Assembly (NCBI GenBank): GCA_963920665.1
Contig: OY987271.1
Coordinates: 20,091,350-20,155,349, forward strand
Direction of reading: 5' to 3'
Length of the DNA stretch: 64,000 bases
Source: Straminergon stramineum
Taxonomy: Eukaryota > Streptophyta > Bryopsida > Hypnales > Calliergonaceae
Shown here: positions 49,541 through 64,000 of the stretch, in pieces
Layout of the letters: every line of letters begins with the position of its first letter
Position numbering within the stretch: position 1 is the stretch's first letter
Position numbers and translations under genes: made by a program
The notes under the pieces: model-generated
What the model was told of the DNA's origin: nothing
Seen by the model: the letters and a program-made list of their open reading frames with translations, nothing else
Databases searched by the model: none

Positions 49541-52500
49541 GATGAAAAAAATTCCTATGTGGCTTCCTACGTCTTCGTGGTGCTAGGTGGCAAACACATG
49601 GTGAATTTTTAGAACCCTATTCACCGATGTTTTTGGGAATGTCTGATGAAATACATAAGGATGTCCAATGTTTTTTAGGGTGTTTTTGGCACATCTTAAG
49701 CAATGCAAAATTTTAAACGTCTATGTAGACATCACTCGAGACATCAGCATGCAGAATTCCACAATTACAAAAAACATTGTTTTCTTACAGTGAAATGAAG
49801 TATTTAGCCACGGTTAGACATATGTGGCTTTGTCTCATAGTAGACATCCTATAAAAATGACATGTAAACAATAAAAAAATGTGCTTTACCTTGAAGTATT
49901 TGAATAACATTTGTTGTGCAAATTCTTACAAATATCAATACTTTAATCAAGTAGATGAAAAAGTTAATGCTTTGTTTCAAACTTTGCTTATTTAGGGTCC
50001 GTGTATGCTTTTGCAATGCTCCCTTCCATCCAACTATATTCTTTTGTTGTCTGTCATTATGTCATTGTCTCAATTGAGACAATCTATTATATCAATATTT
50101 ATAATTCAATTATATTTAAAGCATTTTACTAATTATATTTGGATTCTCATACATTCTAGTGTATCTATATTTTTTAATGTATTCTTCATTACATATACTT
50201 CATTCATTAAATTTATATTATACATTTCAATGTATACATGTTGGGAAGAAAAATTTATGAAGATATTAATAATTTTTATTTGAAGACTTATTGAAATTTG
50301 TTATCCTTTATTTTATTAAATTCTTTCTAATCTTTCTACTAAAACAATACAATAAATGTGTAGTATAGCAAATACTAAATGCTTGTATATGTGTGTGTAT
50401 GTGTTTATGTGAATGTGTAGTTTGTCTTTTGATAGATAGTTGAGACTATGTTTTAATTGTTTGGAGGCGGATTTGTTGCAAGTCAAAGACTATATTTGTA
50501 TTTACAACATAACTTCCAATGCACTTTTACAAATTATTGAGTGTTTTGGTCTAGAAAAATCTATTTTTTTAAATTGGTGAAGATTGTTATTGAATAGTTT
50601 GTTTCCACTTGAGGGGCAAAGAATGTTTTTGCCACTTGAAGGCTACAACATTAAATTTCATCTTGAATGCCTCAAGAGATTAGTGTTTTTAAATTTTTTT
50701 TCTAACAAAGTTCATCTTACTTTACAATTTGACTTTAATTTAACAACTAGCCATTTAGATTGATCAATAAATCATTTTTGAAAATTTGGTGCATTTATTG
50801 ATGTCTCTTGTTGATTTGCTTTTTGTCTTGAAATCATCATAAGGCAAGGTATATAAGAATTTCACAAAGTAGATTTAATATTTGATGTTTTGGTGTATAA
50901 AGTTTCAATCTAAGAGTCTAAATTATACTCAAAGATCTATACCATAAATGAAGTTGTTGGTTGGTTGGGTTGTCATGGAGAAATCTTCATCCCCTAGTCG
51001 GTAAGCTCTCTACAAGGAAGGGTGGAAGGGCTTTGTTTCATGGTGTTTTGATGGTAGAAAAGGTATTGAATTTTGATTTTTTATCAACTAGAAAATTAGA
51101 AAATTATTTTTATTTTTATTTTATTATATTGTGGCAAAGGCACAAGGCTCACTAGTATAAATTAAATTCTATATTTCCTATTCATGGATGCAAATTAATT
51201 TTGAAATTCAAGTACACTCACAAACATATACTGAAGAATAAAACTTTCTTTTGGGGGCATTTAAATCTTACATATAGTAAGAACTTGAGTTTGAAACTTT
51301 GTTTATGTAGATGAATGTGATGTTGAGATTAACTCTAAATGCCCCAATTGTATTTTTTGGCAATATAGCAATTTTGGGTTGCTCACTATGAATAAAAATT
51401 TTGTTTTTTTCACTAAAATTTTCACTCAACATGTGCCCAATGAGTAGCTTTAAGGCCTGACAATTTTCATGACTTTTGACTACATAGTTAAAATGTTATT
51501 GCATGATATGTCATTTTCATTGCTCACCAGAGAGCCCAAGCAGCTCAAAAAAATTCTTAAAAAATCACTTTTTTCAAAATAAAAATTTGAAATTGGTTCT
51601 CTAGATTTACATATACATGAGTATCCTTGAAGTATTCTATTTTGATTAATGAGATGAAAGTTATGAGGAGTTTTAGTGTGCGAGCAATCATGGAATCTCT
51701 ACTATAAAATAAACTTTGAAGTCCTTTATTTAACTCAATTTTTAATAATTTTGAAAAAAAATTAAAAAATTGGATATAGATTATTTTTTACAACACTAAA
51801 ACCATTAGGATTGACATTTTTCAATTCCATAACAAGATTCTTAACAATTTCATATTTTGAATCATTCTCTACTTCTTTCTACTCACTATATTTTTTGTTT
51901 ATGTTGTACAATTCCAAATAATGTGAAATGTTTTGAGCATGTAGCCAACTTGCCTTGAAAAATGAACTCAAAGAAGCACCATTATTTTGGACATTTTTTC
52001 ATATCAATATGACCTTGTGAAGTGCAACTGCACATTTTTTTGCAAAGCCCAAAAAAGGATTTTTGTCCATTTAATGCTAATATCTTTCAATGCATATGGT
52101 GGAAATTTCTGAAATTTTTTCCACATCTTCTCAAACCATCATACTACAAAATCCTATGGCTATATGTATCCAAAACTTTAGTTTTTCTAAAATTTGGTAC
52201 TTGTATTAGAAAGGGGTTTTTTTTGAGCATTATTGGTGAAAACATAGTCAAATACATTTAGGGATTCAAATTCAATAATTTGAATTTCATTTATTCATTT
52301 CATCTTTTCAAAAATCTTTACTACTTTTCACGTTAATTTCAATTGGTCATAAAATAGTGGTTGGGATATCTTGTTATTTTTTTCCAATTTTTTTTTATGA
52401 CATATAGTTTTTAAGAGAGAAAAAATCATATGACAAAATGAATGGATGAAAGAAACCAATTTTGATATAATAAGGGGAGCCAGGGGAGCTTGACCCTCTC

Positions 52501-53435
52501 CAAACTATTCTCCCAACTAGAGAAAAGTTGAATGTAGCAATGTTTGGGGTGGTGTATATGGTTGCTTTCACTCAACTTATTGAAGAATTTATATTTGCTT
52601 AAAAAGATGGGTAACCTTTCCCCAAAGAAAGAAGATGGATGGAATAAATTAATTAGTTTTGGTAAGATATAGATTGTGAAATATATAATCTTATATTCTA
52701 TAATTTTCATTTGCATAGTGAAAAATTAAAAAAAAGATAAGATCAAGAACACGTAAATTATCTCCATTTTTTTATGGTAATTTTAAATGTGGATTCTTGT
52801 GCATATTTAGGATTTCAAGAAACATTATATAGGTTTGTTTGTATAATTAGGCATTTAGTAATCATATTTCATCCAAGTAAAATTTTAGTTTATTGTTAAA
52901 AGATAAATCTTCAACATGCATTTTAGATCAAAAAAATACCCTCACCTTATGATTGACTAAGAAATAAATTGTTTGCCTACAATTTATGCCAAATAATTTT
53001 CACCCAACATTGTCCCCCCAACTTGCCACCCAATAATTTCTGCAAGGGTATACATTGTCACCTAATGTTTTGCAAAATAATGCCCTTCTCATTTGGCTTC
53101 CTCCTTTTTGTAAGGACATTAATTTGTAACAATTTTTTTTTATGCATCACTTTTTGCCAATTGGCTACAACCAAAAGATGTTCGCTATTTTTTGTAAAGG
53201 AAAGGAAATTTTCATTTTGGGGGATCAAAATGGCTAGGTTAACAACTTCTGTGGTTTAAAACCAAATTTTACCTTGGTATCTCCTAGTTTTGATATAGAT
53301 ATCACCAAGTATCACCCATATATCACCCATGTATCAACCCAAATATCACAAGAGTATTGAAGAAACAATTACCTCCTTCTCCAAAATGAAAAAAACCCAA
53401 CACTGCTTCGTAGAACAGCCTCCTCTTCTTGAGAA
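49541..53435. other. AT-rich spacer upstream of the HSP90 gene
   Basis: No gene is recognised. Hydrophobic short frames (50005-50283 plus, 52426-52716 minus) fit AT-rich noise. TG-rich low complexity occurs at 50390-50416. A short run of ATATCACCC-like units lies at 53300-53350. Confidence 0.4.
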
Positions 53436-53820
53436 ATTGAAATTTCAACTCCTGAATTCCCCACATAACTTAACTTAATGTATGACCTGTTCAATGCCTT
53501 CAAGCTTACATAAGCTTTACAGACATTCCAGACACCGCCCATTGATGTTGCAAAACTTCAGTAAGACTCCGACTGAATAGGCGCCAGTTCCACAAATCCC
53601 AAAGCACCAGAAAAAAATATTAAAAAAACAAAAAGGAAAAATGCGTCACTGCATCGTGGAAAGATCTAGATGCGGAAAGAAAGTACCAGAGGGGGCCGAC
53701 TTCCGTCGCCCTAATACTAAACCCCCTCAACGGAACTCACCAGGCACATCGAAACCGTCGGATGCACCACATCGACGGCCAGGATCTGTTCCTGCCGACA
53801 GTTCCTTTCCCTCAGACTAT

Positions 53821-53838
53821 TCCTGGAAGAGTCTGGAA
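53821..53838 (+). promoter_or_regulatory. Imperfect heat-shock element
   Basis: TCCtgGAAgaGTCtgGAA follows the alternating TTCnnGAAnnTTCnnGAA pattern with one mismatch in each TTC unit. It lies about 350 bp upstream of the HSP90 start codon in a GC-richer stretch (53640-54180), as expected for an HSF-controlled promoter. A second partial match, GAAATTTC, lies near 53440. Binding is inferred. Confidence 0.3.
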
Positions 53839-54144
53839 GCGCGGCCGATGGCTCTAGAAGCCCAGGAAGCCAGATCTCCGCCGTCGACGGTAACCATCCA
53901 ACGGCTCTCGTGGCGCCAGTGGAAGCCTCTAGAGACCTTGGGGGTCCTTCGTTCTGGTATCAAAACCGCCAACCCCTAGCGCCTCCCTTCGTCTTTGGGT
54001 ATTCGCTGCTTTCTCCAGCACTCAGATTTCGTGTGACCGAGTTCTGTAGGGTTCGGCCGATCGATATCTGCTATTGCTCTTGCATTTCCGTTGTCGCTTT
54101 GTTTTGATATCTCTGCCTTCAATCATAGTGCGACGGGGGTTTGA

Positions 54145-56869
<2,725 letters not shown>

Positions 56870-57150
56870 GTGTTCTCAATTAACCCACTTTTGCAATCCA
56901 ACTGTGAGGCAGTTTTGAAACGGTAGACAATTTTGGGGATGGTGTTAGGATTTGGAGCAGTGTGAATTTTCACCCTGTTCTGTAGGTTAGCAAATAGGTG
57001 AGTTGGGCGGGTGCTTGAGACTTTACCTCATCATATTTGTACATCCTCTTTAATGAATAGACACAGGAACGACTATGCCGAATCCGAATTTGTATCCAAT
57101 GATTTTTGTGCAGTGTCTGCATTGATGTTTCAGGTTGGTGTTTTATTTGT
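56870..57150 (+). other. Probable HSP90 3' untranslated region
   Basis: T/G-rich sequence with TTTGTA and AATGAATAG-like near-upstream elements around 57035-57060. There is no perfect AATAAA, so the cleavage site is not placed. Confidence 0.35.
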
Positions 57151-60100
57151 GGCTGTGAGAACGGGATTTAGGTGATTGGTCTGCAATGTCCAACCTGGAA
57201 TTTTGTTCGTAGTTTAGCAATGTTAAATATTTTGATTACGATTATTATGTCGTTTAGTAGCCCTAGCTATAAGCATACTCTTCGGCATTCATTAATTAAT
57301 ACTCCATTGCATAAATGTCGTGATCATCGAAGTTATGAAGTGGGTTGCACAACGCTGGATACGACAATGCATGTTCAGTTCGGAGGGCGGTGAAACTTTT
57401 ACTGTAGCTACAGCGATATCTTGGGTATTGGAATTGCATGGGATATGTTTGGATTGATCTGGAAGTTATAATCAGTTTAATCATGAATGTAGACGAAGAG
57501 CAGATACTGAGTAGACTCCTTTAAGGACGGAGTGCGGGCCGAAATGAGTATGAAGAATGCACTTACATTTCCAGTTCAATTCAATAATGCGAATGAAAAC
57601 GCTTTCAACGTCTCCCCTGTTTGTCCAGCCTTTGGCTTGGCTGTTGTTTTTGTTGTGTTTTTGCAATGGAGTTTCGTCCGTTTGCTTCAAAAAAAACCCC
57701 AAAAAAACCCGCTTTCAACGGACCTGTGAAGTTACAAGTGCCCACTCGTTCGCGGGAGAAGATTGCCACGTACTGCATGAGAGATTCATCTGAGCACCGA
57801 CAGACTACACTCCGTCATCGCCCAACTGCCGAGATGACAGAATGTCTAAAATTTTAAAATAAAATAAGAGATGACAAAATTGTCAACAACCCTTTGCGTA
57901 CAATGCACACGAGTAGGCTTACTTGGAGGGCTCATCAAGAAAGGTCATAACTCAGGACAACATCAACGCTTACAATGTGAAATTTTATATTGGTTCCACA
58001 TCAAAACAAATAGGATTGACATTGAAACTGGTGTTGAAATCCAACTTCAAATATAAAGTTCACTATTATTAATGTCATGATTTATTGAATCATTGTAAAT
58101 TCAATTCAAGAATAGCAAATTCAATATGGAATCAAAATACATCTTGGCCCCATACTAATTATGGATGGGTCTGGATATTGACTTTAGATTGAACTTCATA
58201 TTGACAAATTCAATCATTATTTGAATACCGAATTCAAGTGTTTCAGATTTTTTCAATGTATTTGGACCTTAAACACTAAGTGAGTGAAAACTAGGATCAC
58301 TCATTATCTATTGTATTTCCAAGATCTTGCCTTAATAGATCTAAAGAATAAATAGACATTTGACACAAACATTGAATTTAGTTATTTGCATCCATCAATG
58401 GAAATTGGACCTCTTATAATATTTTTATGTAATATTGAAATATCATTTTTGGACTTCATTTAAACTTAGTTGCAATTTGTCTATATGTGACAAAAAAAAT
58501 TAGCCCTTGATATTGCTAATAATATCATTAACATAAATTTGTTTAATTGTATCTCAATAGACTTTGTTAATGTTAATTACATTTATAAGAGGAATTTGTT
58601 CAATTATATTTTATTAGACCTTACTAACTTTTATACCCCCCAATATCTATATTTTGAATGATGAACAATGTCCAAGTAACTTTCCATTCATCCAAAGTAA
58701 TGTTTAAACTTTAAAATAACATCCCCCTTATGACTACTTTGATGAAATTGACAAAATATATTTGTAGAAAGATACAAGCAAAAAATTCAATTATCTAAAT
58801 AAAATATTGGTATTAAAGGTCATATAAATTTTCAACCTAAGGATTTTATCTATAGAAAAACTTGAAATGCTTTTATAAATCTTTTTTGAAAAGATGGAAT
58901 TGCCAAAAGTCATCCATTTTGTTTTCCAAAATAGAATTGCCACATTTATACAAATTTTCATACATTTGAATGAATTGATGATGTTTCATTTACAATCGGT
59001 ATAAATATGTTGTGGATGTAAGTGGTTTTATCATTCCAATCACACTAGTAGCATATACTACATTACTTTTATTCTAGTAGTCAGAAGTTAGAAAAGTGGT
59101 AATGTCACTACACAAGCTAATTCAATTAATGTCAAATCCATGCAAGATAATTCGGATCATTGTTGAATGAATGTGATCTAATTAGTGTGAATTTTGGATA
59201 AAAGTTAGATGAAAATAGATAAAGGTAGTTGATATTGGATGGAATTTGGATGATAATCAAACTATCTCAATTAGTATGAAAATACAATAGACTACATAGG
59301 TGTGGATATGTTGTAAACTTCTACATTAATAGGCCTTGTGAATTTGCATGAGTCCCAAATTAGTGCTAGTTGGTGTTATTATTATGAGTACACTAATTTT
59401 CATAAAATATATTCACACGTGAATACAAAAAATTCAACTTTTGCTAATTTAAAATAGTCTAAATTTGATATATTCATGATGCAATCACTAACATGATAAA
59501 TTGAAGTACTTCATGAAATTGAAATTGAATTGTTGTTTCATTGAATGACCATTGTTTAACAACCCCACAAGATAGATTAGAAAGGTTGAGATTAACTTGG
59601 ACTAATTTGGACTAGAGTTCTATTCATATTAGTAATTGTAGTCCAAGATCAATCTTCTCAATTGATGGAAGAAACAAAAATTCTTGCAACTATTCTTGTG
59701 TATTATAGAATTCTTGTTTTTTAATCACATAAAGACAAATCACAACTAAAGGTTTCCATGCCTTCACATGTATAAAGCAAACACCTAATTTTTCTTTGGA
59801 TTTTTTAAGACAAGCTTTTAGAAATAGGCTTAGCTTTGAGTGATTCTACCCTAGGAAGAAACACTTTGTGCTAATTAAAGGTGAAATGATCCTTTGTCAG
59901 ATGATTCACAATGCAACAATTCAGAGGATTTTCCACATGTCTTTTAGTCAATTCATTTTAAAAAGTAAAAACAAAAAAATATTATAGGTGGTCAAAGCAA
60001 AAACATCATCTACTTTGGACTCAAATGTTTTTTTGCTAAATATATATTAAATTTAACACATATTGCATTGAAACTAATACAAAATTAATACAAAACTATT

Positions 60101-61780
60101 TCAACCTAAGGTGGATTTGTAATTTTGTACTGGTACATATTGCTTCTGTTTGTTGTCTCAAAACAAGGACCATCATATATTCTCACCCCCTCAAATTCTC
60201 ATGTCTCTCTCTCTAAATTTCCTACATGGTTGCAATGGTAATTGAAAAGTATCCATTCAAATTGTGTAATAATGAATGAATTTATTGTCATGCATAGAAA
60301 TTGCATGGTAGCTACCATGCAAGTCATATAATGGGGAGTTTCAACCCTAATTCCACACCAAGTTGTCATTATACAAATCCTTCTAGTGATCTACAATTTT
60401 CATTATTTTAGAATACAAGAGAGTACAACTATTTCTTTGCACAATACACTCAACATGAAAATGTCACTATTCTATCCATAATGCACACTATCAATCAAAT
60501 AGCAATTAAGTACTATATATATTTACTTAGTAAATTCAAACTTGAAAAGAACAACCTCCCTTTAGTAGTACATGATCCCCCATAAACACACTAAATTTAC
60601 ACTTACACACCAAATAATACAACCATCTCACATTCAATTATTCAAAAAATTATCACTACAAAGTAGAAATCTATTACATTAAGCATAATCCCTGTCATGA
60701 TTCATGTCACAAAATCCATCATGTTTTCATCTTGAAAAAATATCATTCAATTATTTCATCCGACATTCAAGATACTTGTGGATAAGTTGGCAATAAATGG
60801 CCACTAAATATTCTTGTCTCTAATCTATGGCCACTACAATAGATATGAATGGGCCAATATCATCTAATCATGAAGTCTTCTTTCTAATGGAGATATGGAA
60901 TTTTGGAGTCACTTCATTAGACCCACAAGGCCAATCATGCGACCCAAAATAAACAAGCCCTTAATTACAACAACCTAATATAGTTTGGATTTCGGAGTTA
61001 TTTCCCTCTCTCTCTCTTTCTCTCCAATGCCACTTGCCACCAAACAAAAAATAAACAAGCAACTACACTGCAAGATATTTTGTCCATGAAACATGGACTC
61101 GCTTCTCTAGTAAAGTCCTATTCAAACTTCCTCACATGTAGCTTTTGTTGATGCATAGACTCTTTCCCTTTTTTCCCCTTTTTTCCCTTCCAAGGAGAGC
61201 CAACAAACAAGAATTAAAAAAAGAAAAAGAAAACTCCCCCATTCGCTGCCACAGTTGGGTTGGTGCTCCTTCCGAAAGCAAAATCAGTTGGCCACTCTTC
61301 CCTTCATCACCGTTCCTTTTCACATGTGGCCATGGCACGCAACACACGCCTTCTGTCTTGCAACCAGAATCTCCAAAACTAAGTTAACCTCATTAAGCTT
61401 ACTCCTCCACAGCTCGAGGATCTCGCCTTCTCCAATCGTTTGAAATCCCCGGAAGCCCAACCTGCAAAGTTCCTACCCAAACTTTCGTAAGTATTTCGTT
61501 CCCCAACTCCAATGTTGGAGAATCTTACACTCAAACCTCTTCATTGACACGTGCTCCCTGACAACACTACGATTGACCAAACTATGTCAGTGGAAAAATT
61601 GGGGGATGCGGGTGGCAAGAGGCAAGTGGTTTGAGTGGAGTTCTGAGTGTTGTCACTGAAATTGGTCACTGAAATCGACCAGTGTTTATACTGTACATAC
61701 GGTTATTTATTGCCACCTTTGGGGTTGCTGAAGGATCTTTGTTAGTGGCGAAAGGAATGCCATTATGGTCCGGGAATGTT
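57151..61780. other. Intergenic spacer between HSP90 and the transporter gene
   Basis: 57151-57840 has moderate GC content but no supported gene; frames at 57532-57857 overlap each other and lack motifs. 57850-61000 is AT-rich with no recognisable element. A CT-rich microsatellite lies at 61004-61025. The last 600 bases are more GC-balanced and probably include the promoter of the next gene. Confidence 0.4.
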
Positions 61781-64000
61781 ATGGCCGTTCGTGGCGGAGG
61801 AGCCTGTGTTTCCAGGTTATGTGTTTCACTGGGTGCAAGTAGCTGCCATCGGAAGAGGAGAGTCGACTTGGGGCTCGCCTTGCGTCGTCCTGGGGTGGTT
61901 CAATCTGCTCAGGTAACACCAAGGAATGTGGAATTTCGTTGCTTTGGTGTTGTGTGCTTGTTTGGTTACACTTGCGCAAAAATGTCACCACTTTGGACGA
62001 AATCAGCTGAAGATTTTGGGTCGAGGTAAAGAAAAGGCTCCACGAACCATACAGTACATTAGATGTTTCATTGACTATGCATGTGAACTATGATTTGCAT
62101 TAAGTGTGTCAGCACTTAATCTATTGACCATTTAGTGTTTCGCAATTGATTTAAAACTCATCACAGAAAGAATGTGCAAAAGTTGAAATGACACAAGTAT
62201 TTAGATTGTTGTAGGTAAAGGCTCAAAGTTCACCTGTATAGGGAATGGAACCTCTTTCTTGCTGTATGGTGAATGGAGAGTTTACAATACCGATATCCTG
62301 CACAGTGAGTACGCATTGAGTTTTGGCATAAAAAGTTGTGTCGTTTTTAGGTCTTCAACTGATAAGTTCGCGAAATTTTTGGATCGGGTGTTCAAGTAAT
62401 GTCTTGTCTGGTGCGTTGGAATCCACTTTGATTTGGGGTTACCATGTAATTCTCTCCCATGTGCGTTGACAAGCAGACATGGAGTGCAGCGACGACATTC
62501 CAGTTTTCAGGTGGCAGGTCGTCGTCGAATTGGAGAGCAAGGGCGGAGGAGCAAGAGCAAGTTGAGCAGGACGGAGAAATTTCCAATGCGGAGACGGAAT
62601 TGTTCGATGCAAGTAAAGCTCCTTCGGTGGTGGTGGCGACAGGGTCAATATTCGGGGCCGTGGCTTTGATCACAAGCACCAGCGTTGGCGCAGGAATTTT
62701 GGCTCTTCCGGCCATCACAGCTCCAATTGTAAGGCTTGCCTCGTAACCCTAATCTCAGATAAGTAGAGAATTCTCTTTCCGGCACTTTCAGCCTTTCAGT
62801 GAACATGTAGGAGTGTGCTTTCACGGGGAGATCACTCAATAGGGAGGGATCACTGGAGAGATCAGTTTATGCTCGACAAGATTCACACGATCCTTGAGGT
62901 GGAGTTCCAGAGACAAACTCCCTGGAAATCCAAATTTCTCGCACTCAATGTATTGGATGATTTCTTATGCAATCATTAAGACACTGGGAGGTCATGTAAA
63001 CCACTATTCAAGGGACGGTAGGGAGCCTTATTTCCATCCCCATTCAAATATGAGTGGCATTAGCCAAGTCATGCTTTCTTACACCCAATGGTTACCAATT
63101 GGAGGCCAACCAAGTGTTCCTTCAAAGAGATGAGTTGCTGTTGCTTACAGGGGTTCAGTCAATTAGATCTCTAACATTTTCTCCATCCTCCACCTTAAGA
63201 ATCGTGTGAATCTAGTCGAGCATACACTCGAAACCCTAAAATGTCGACAGCAACTGAAGGGGCAGTAGGAAGCCCTATCCCCATTCCCATTTGGAAAATC
63301 AGTGGCCACTATCAAGTCATGATTTCTCCCACCCAATGCTTGCAAATGGAAGCTAAACCAATTGTTGCTTGGAGGAGATGAGCAGTTGTTGGTTCAGTCA
63401 ATCAGGTCTCTCACAAGTTTAGGATCGTGTTTGTGCACAAACTCGAAACCCCTAATTCCTAAAATGTGGACCTTTATTATAGGGACAGTAGAGAGCTCCA
63501 TTTCCATTCTAAGATCAGTGGGCGAAGCCAAGTCATGATATCGTTCAACGAATGCTTGCTAATTGAAGCCAAACCAAGTGTTGCTCGGAAGAGGTAAACA
63601 GTTGCTAGTAACAGGGTTCAGACAATCAGCTCTCTCACTAGTTCAGGACCGTGTTGTGCCCAAACTCGGAACCCTAAACTCTAAATCCTAAAACCCCTCC
63701 AAATCACGGGTTGTTGTTCCCTGTCGGATCTTCGGGACCGTATTGTGCACTAATTCGAAACCTCAAAACCTAAATTGTTGCAAATCGGGTTTGCTCTTGC
63801 TCCCTGTCAGGGTTTCATCCCCACGGCCACCACAATGTCCATATCCTGGGCGTTTCTACTCTTGGAGGCCCTCCTCCTCGCCGAAGTGAACGTGGCGCTG
63901 ATGCGGAGACGAGAGAGTTCGGAGAAGGAGCTCACCCCCTCTCACTCGCAGGTGCTGTCGCTGAGGACCATGGCGGAGGAGACCATGGGCCCCGTGGGCG
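61781..64000 (+). CDS. Plastid-type aromatic (tyrosine-specific) amino-acid transporter, 5' part
   Basis: The best-supported exons are one ending at 62728 and one from 63811 to the window edge. They join in phase 0 to give GAGILALPAITAPI|GFIPT, matching the first two membrane segments of TyrP-like permeases of the amino-acid/auxin permease superfamily (GTSVGAGILALP-type helix, then WAFLLLEALLLAEVNVAL). Plant members are predicted plastid-envelope or other membrane carriers for tyrosine and related amino acids. Upstream, 61781-62025 encodes a basic, Ser/Cys/Arg-rich leader resembling a transit peptide and ends at AG|GTAAAG in phase 2. It would fit an acceptor at 62517/62518 (GTGGCAG|G). If that join is wrong, translation could start at ATG 62459. 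The rest of the gene is outside the window. Confidence 0.75.
62026..62517 (+). other. Putative intron 1 of the transporter gene
   Basis: GTAAAG donor and GGCAG acceptor restore the frame between the leader exon and the permease exon. The acceptor is chosen by reading phase only; an extra small exon in this interval is possible. Confidence 0.4.
62729..63810 (+). other. Intron 2 of the transporter gene
   Basis: Donor ATT|GTAAGG and acceptor CCCTGTCAG|GG give an exact in-frame join of a conserved membrane helix to its loop. The intron carries a tandem triplication (see separate entry). Confidence 0.85.
62860..63780 (+). repeat. Diverged tandem triplication inside transporter intron 2
   Basis: Three units of about 225-245 bp share GGGACAGTAGGGAGC (near 63014, 63259, 63484), CAAGTCATGATTTCT, CCAATGCTTGC-AATTG and GGTTCAGTCAATCA. 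A shorter fourth piece with GGACCGTATTGTGC and CGAAACCTCAAA lies at 63733-63770. Open frames in it are not genes. Confidence 0.75.

Noticed and set aside
57532..57857. Overlapping + strand frames downstream of HSP90
   Set aside because: Three frames overlap in different phases, around an A/C homopolymer-rich stretch, without any family motif.
61682..61780. Upstream extension of the transporter leader to an ATG-like start at 61682
   Set aside because: The stretch is AT-richer and adds a hydrophobic segment unlike a transit peptide; ATG 61781 gives a more typical leader.
62433..62669. Alternative Arg-rich + strand frame across the transporter exon
   Set aside because: It is a frame-shifted reading of the exon; the other frame contains the conserved permease helix and a valid splice join.

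Overview
The window is nuclear DNA from a land plant with a repeat-rich genome. This rests on GT-AG introns, a cytosolic HSP90 ending in MEEVD, a plastid-type aromatic amino-acid transporter gene, long LTRs and Mutator-like elements (MULEs). It is AT-rich outside the genes and holds only two ordinary genes, both on the + strand in the last 10 kb. The sequence alone does not fix the lineage.

1-34.5 kb is a nest of mobile elements. One LTR family (about 4.15 kb, starts TGTGAG, ends CTCACA, no coding capacity) occurs three times: copy 1 on + (1-3041, 5' part outside the window), copy 2 on - (16080-29095 overall) and copy 3 on + (33519 to about 34550, truncated). Copy 2 is a solo LTR with the 5-bp target duplication ATAAC. 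It was split by an 8.85-kb MULE (16112-24965) that has a 10-bp target duplication (CTTGGTAATT) and terminal inverted repeats made of 7-bp GAGCNNN units. A second MULE of the same family appears to start near 29841 and to be cut off by LTR copy 3.

Both MULEs carry relics of one multi-exon minus-strand gene. In MULE 1 it keeps an N-terminal part with a DGNH motif like that of ParB/sulfiredoxin-type proteins, and the acidic tail, but no methyltransferase exons were found. In MULE 2 it keeps the C-terminal part, which has the layout of a beta-class N6/N4 DNA methyltransferase, and the same tail. The ancestral gene therefore probably encoded a ParB-like plus DNA-methyltransferase protein. MULE 1 also has a divergent + strand relic ending in a SWIM-type zinc finger, the usual C-terminal module of MULE transposases, and an approximately 115-bp hairpin satellite in an intron of the minus-strand gene. 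This is the most unusual content of the window.

34.5-53.5 kb is further decayed repeat DNA. It includes a DDE-type transposase pseudogene (38.7-43.2 kb) with zinc-finger-like motifs whose stop codons sit mostly where Gln codons are expected, a 21-bp minisatellite, and a fragment of a divergent relative of the LTR family.

53.6-64 kb is the genic end: an intact two-exon HSP90 (54184-56869) behind a GC-richer promoter region, about 4.7 kb of AT-rich spacer, then the 5' exons of the aromatic amino-acid transporter, which runs off the right edge. No RNA genes, CRISPR arrays or reverse transcriptase/integrase domains were recognised.
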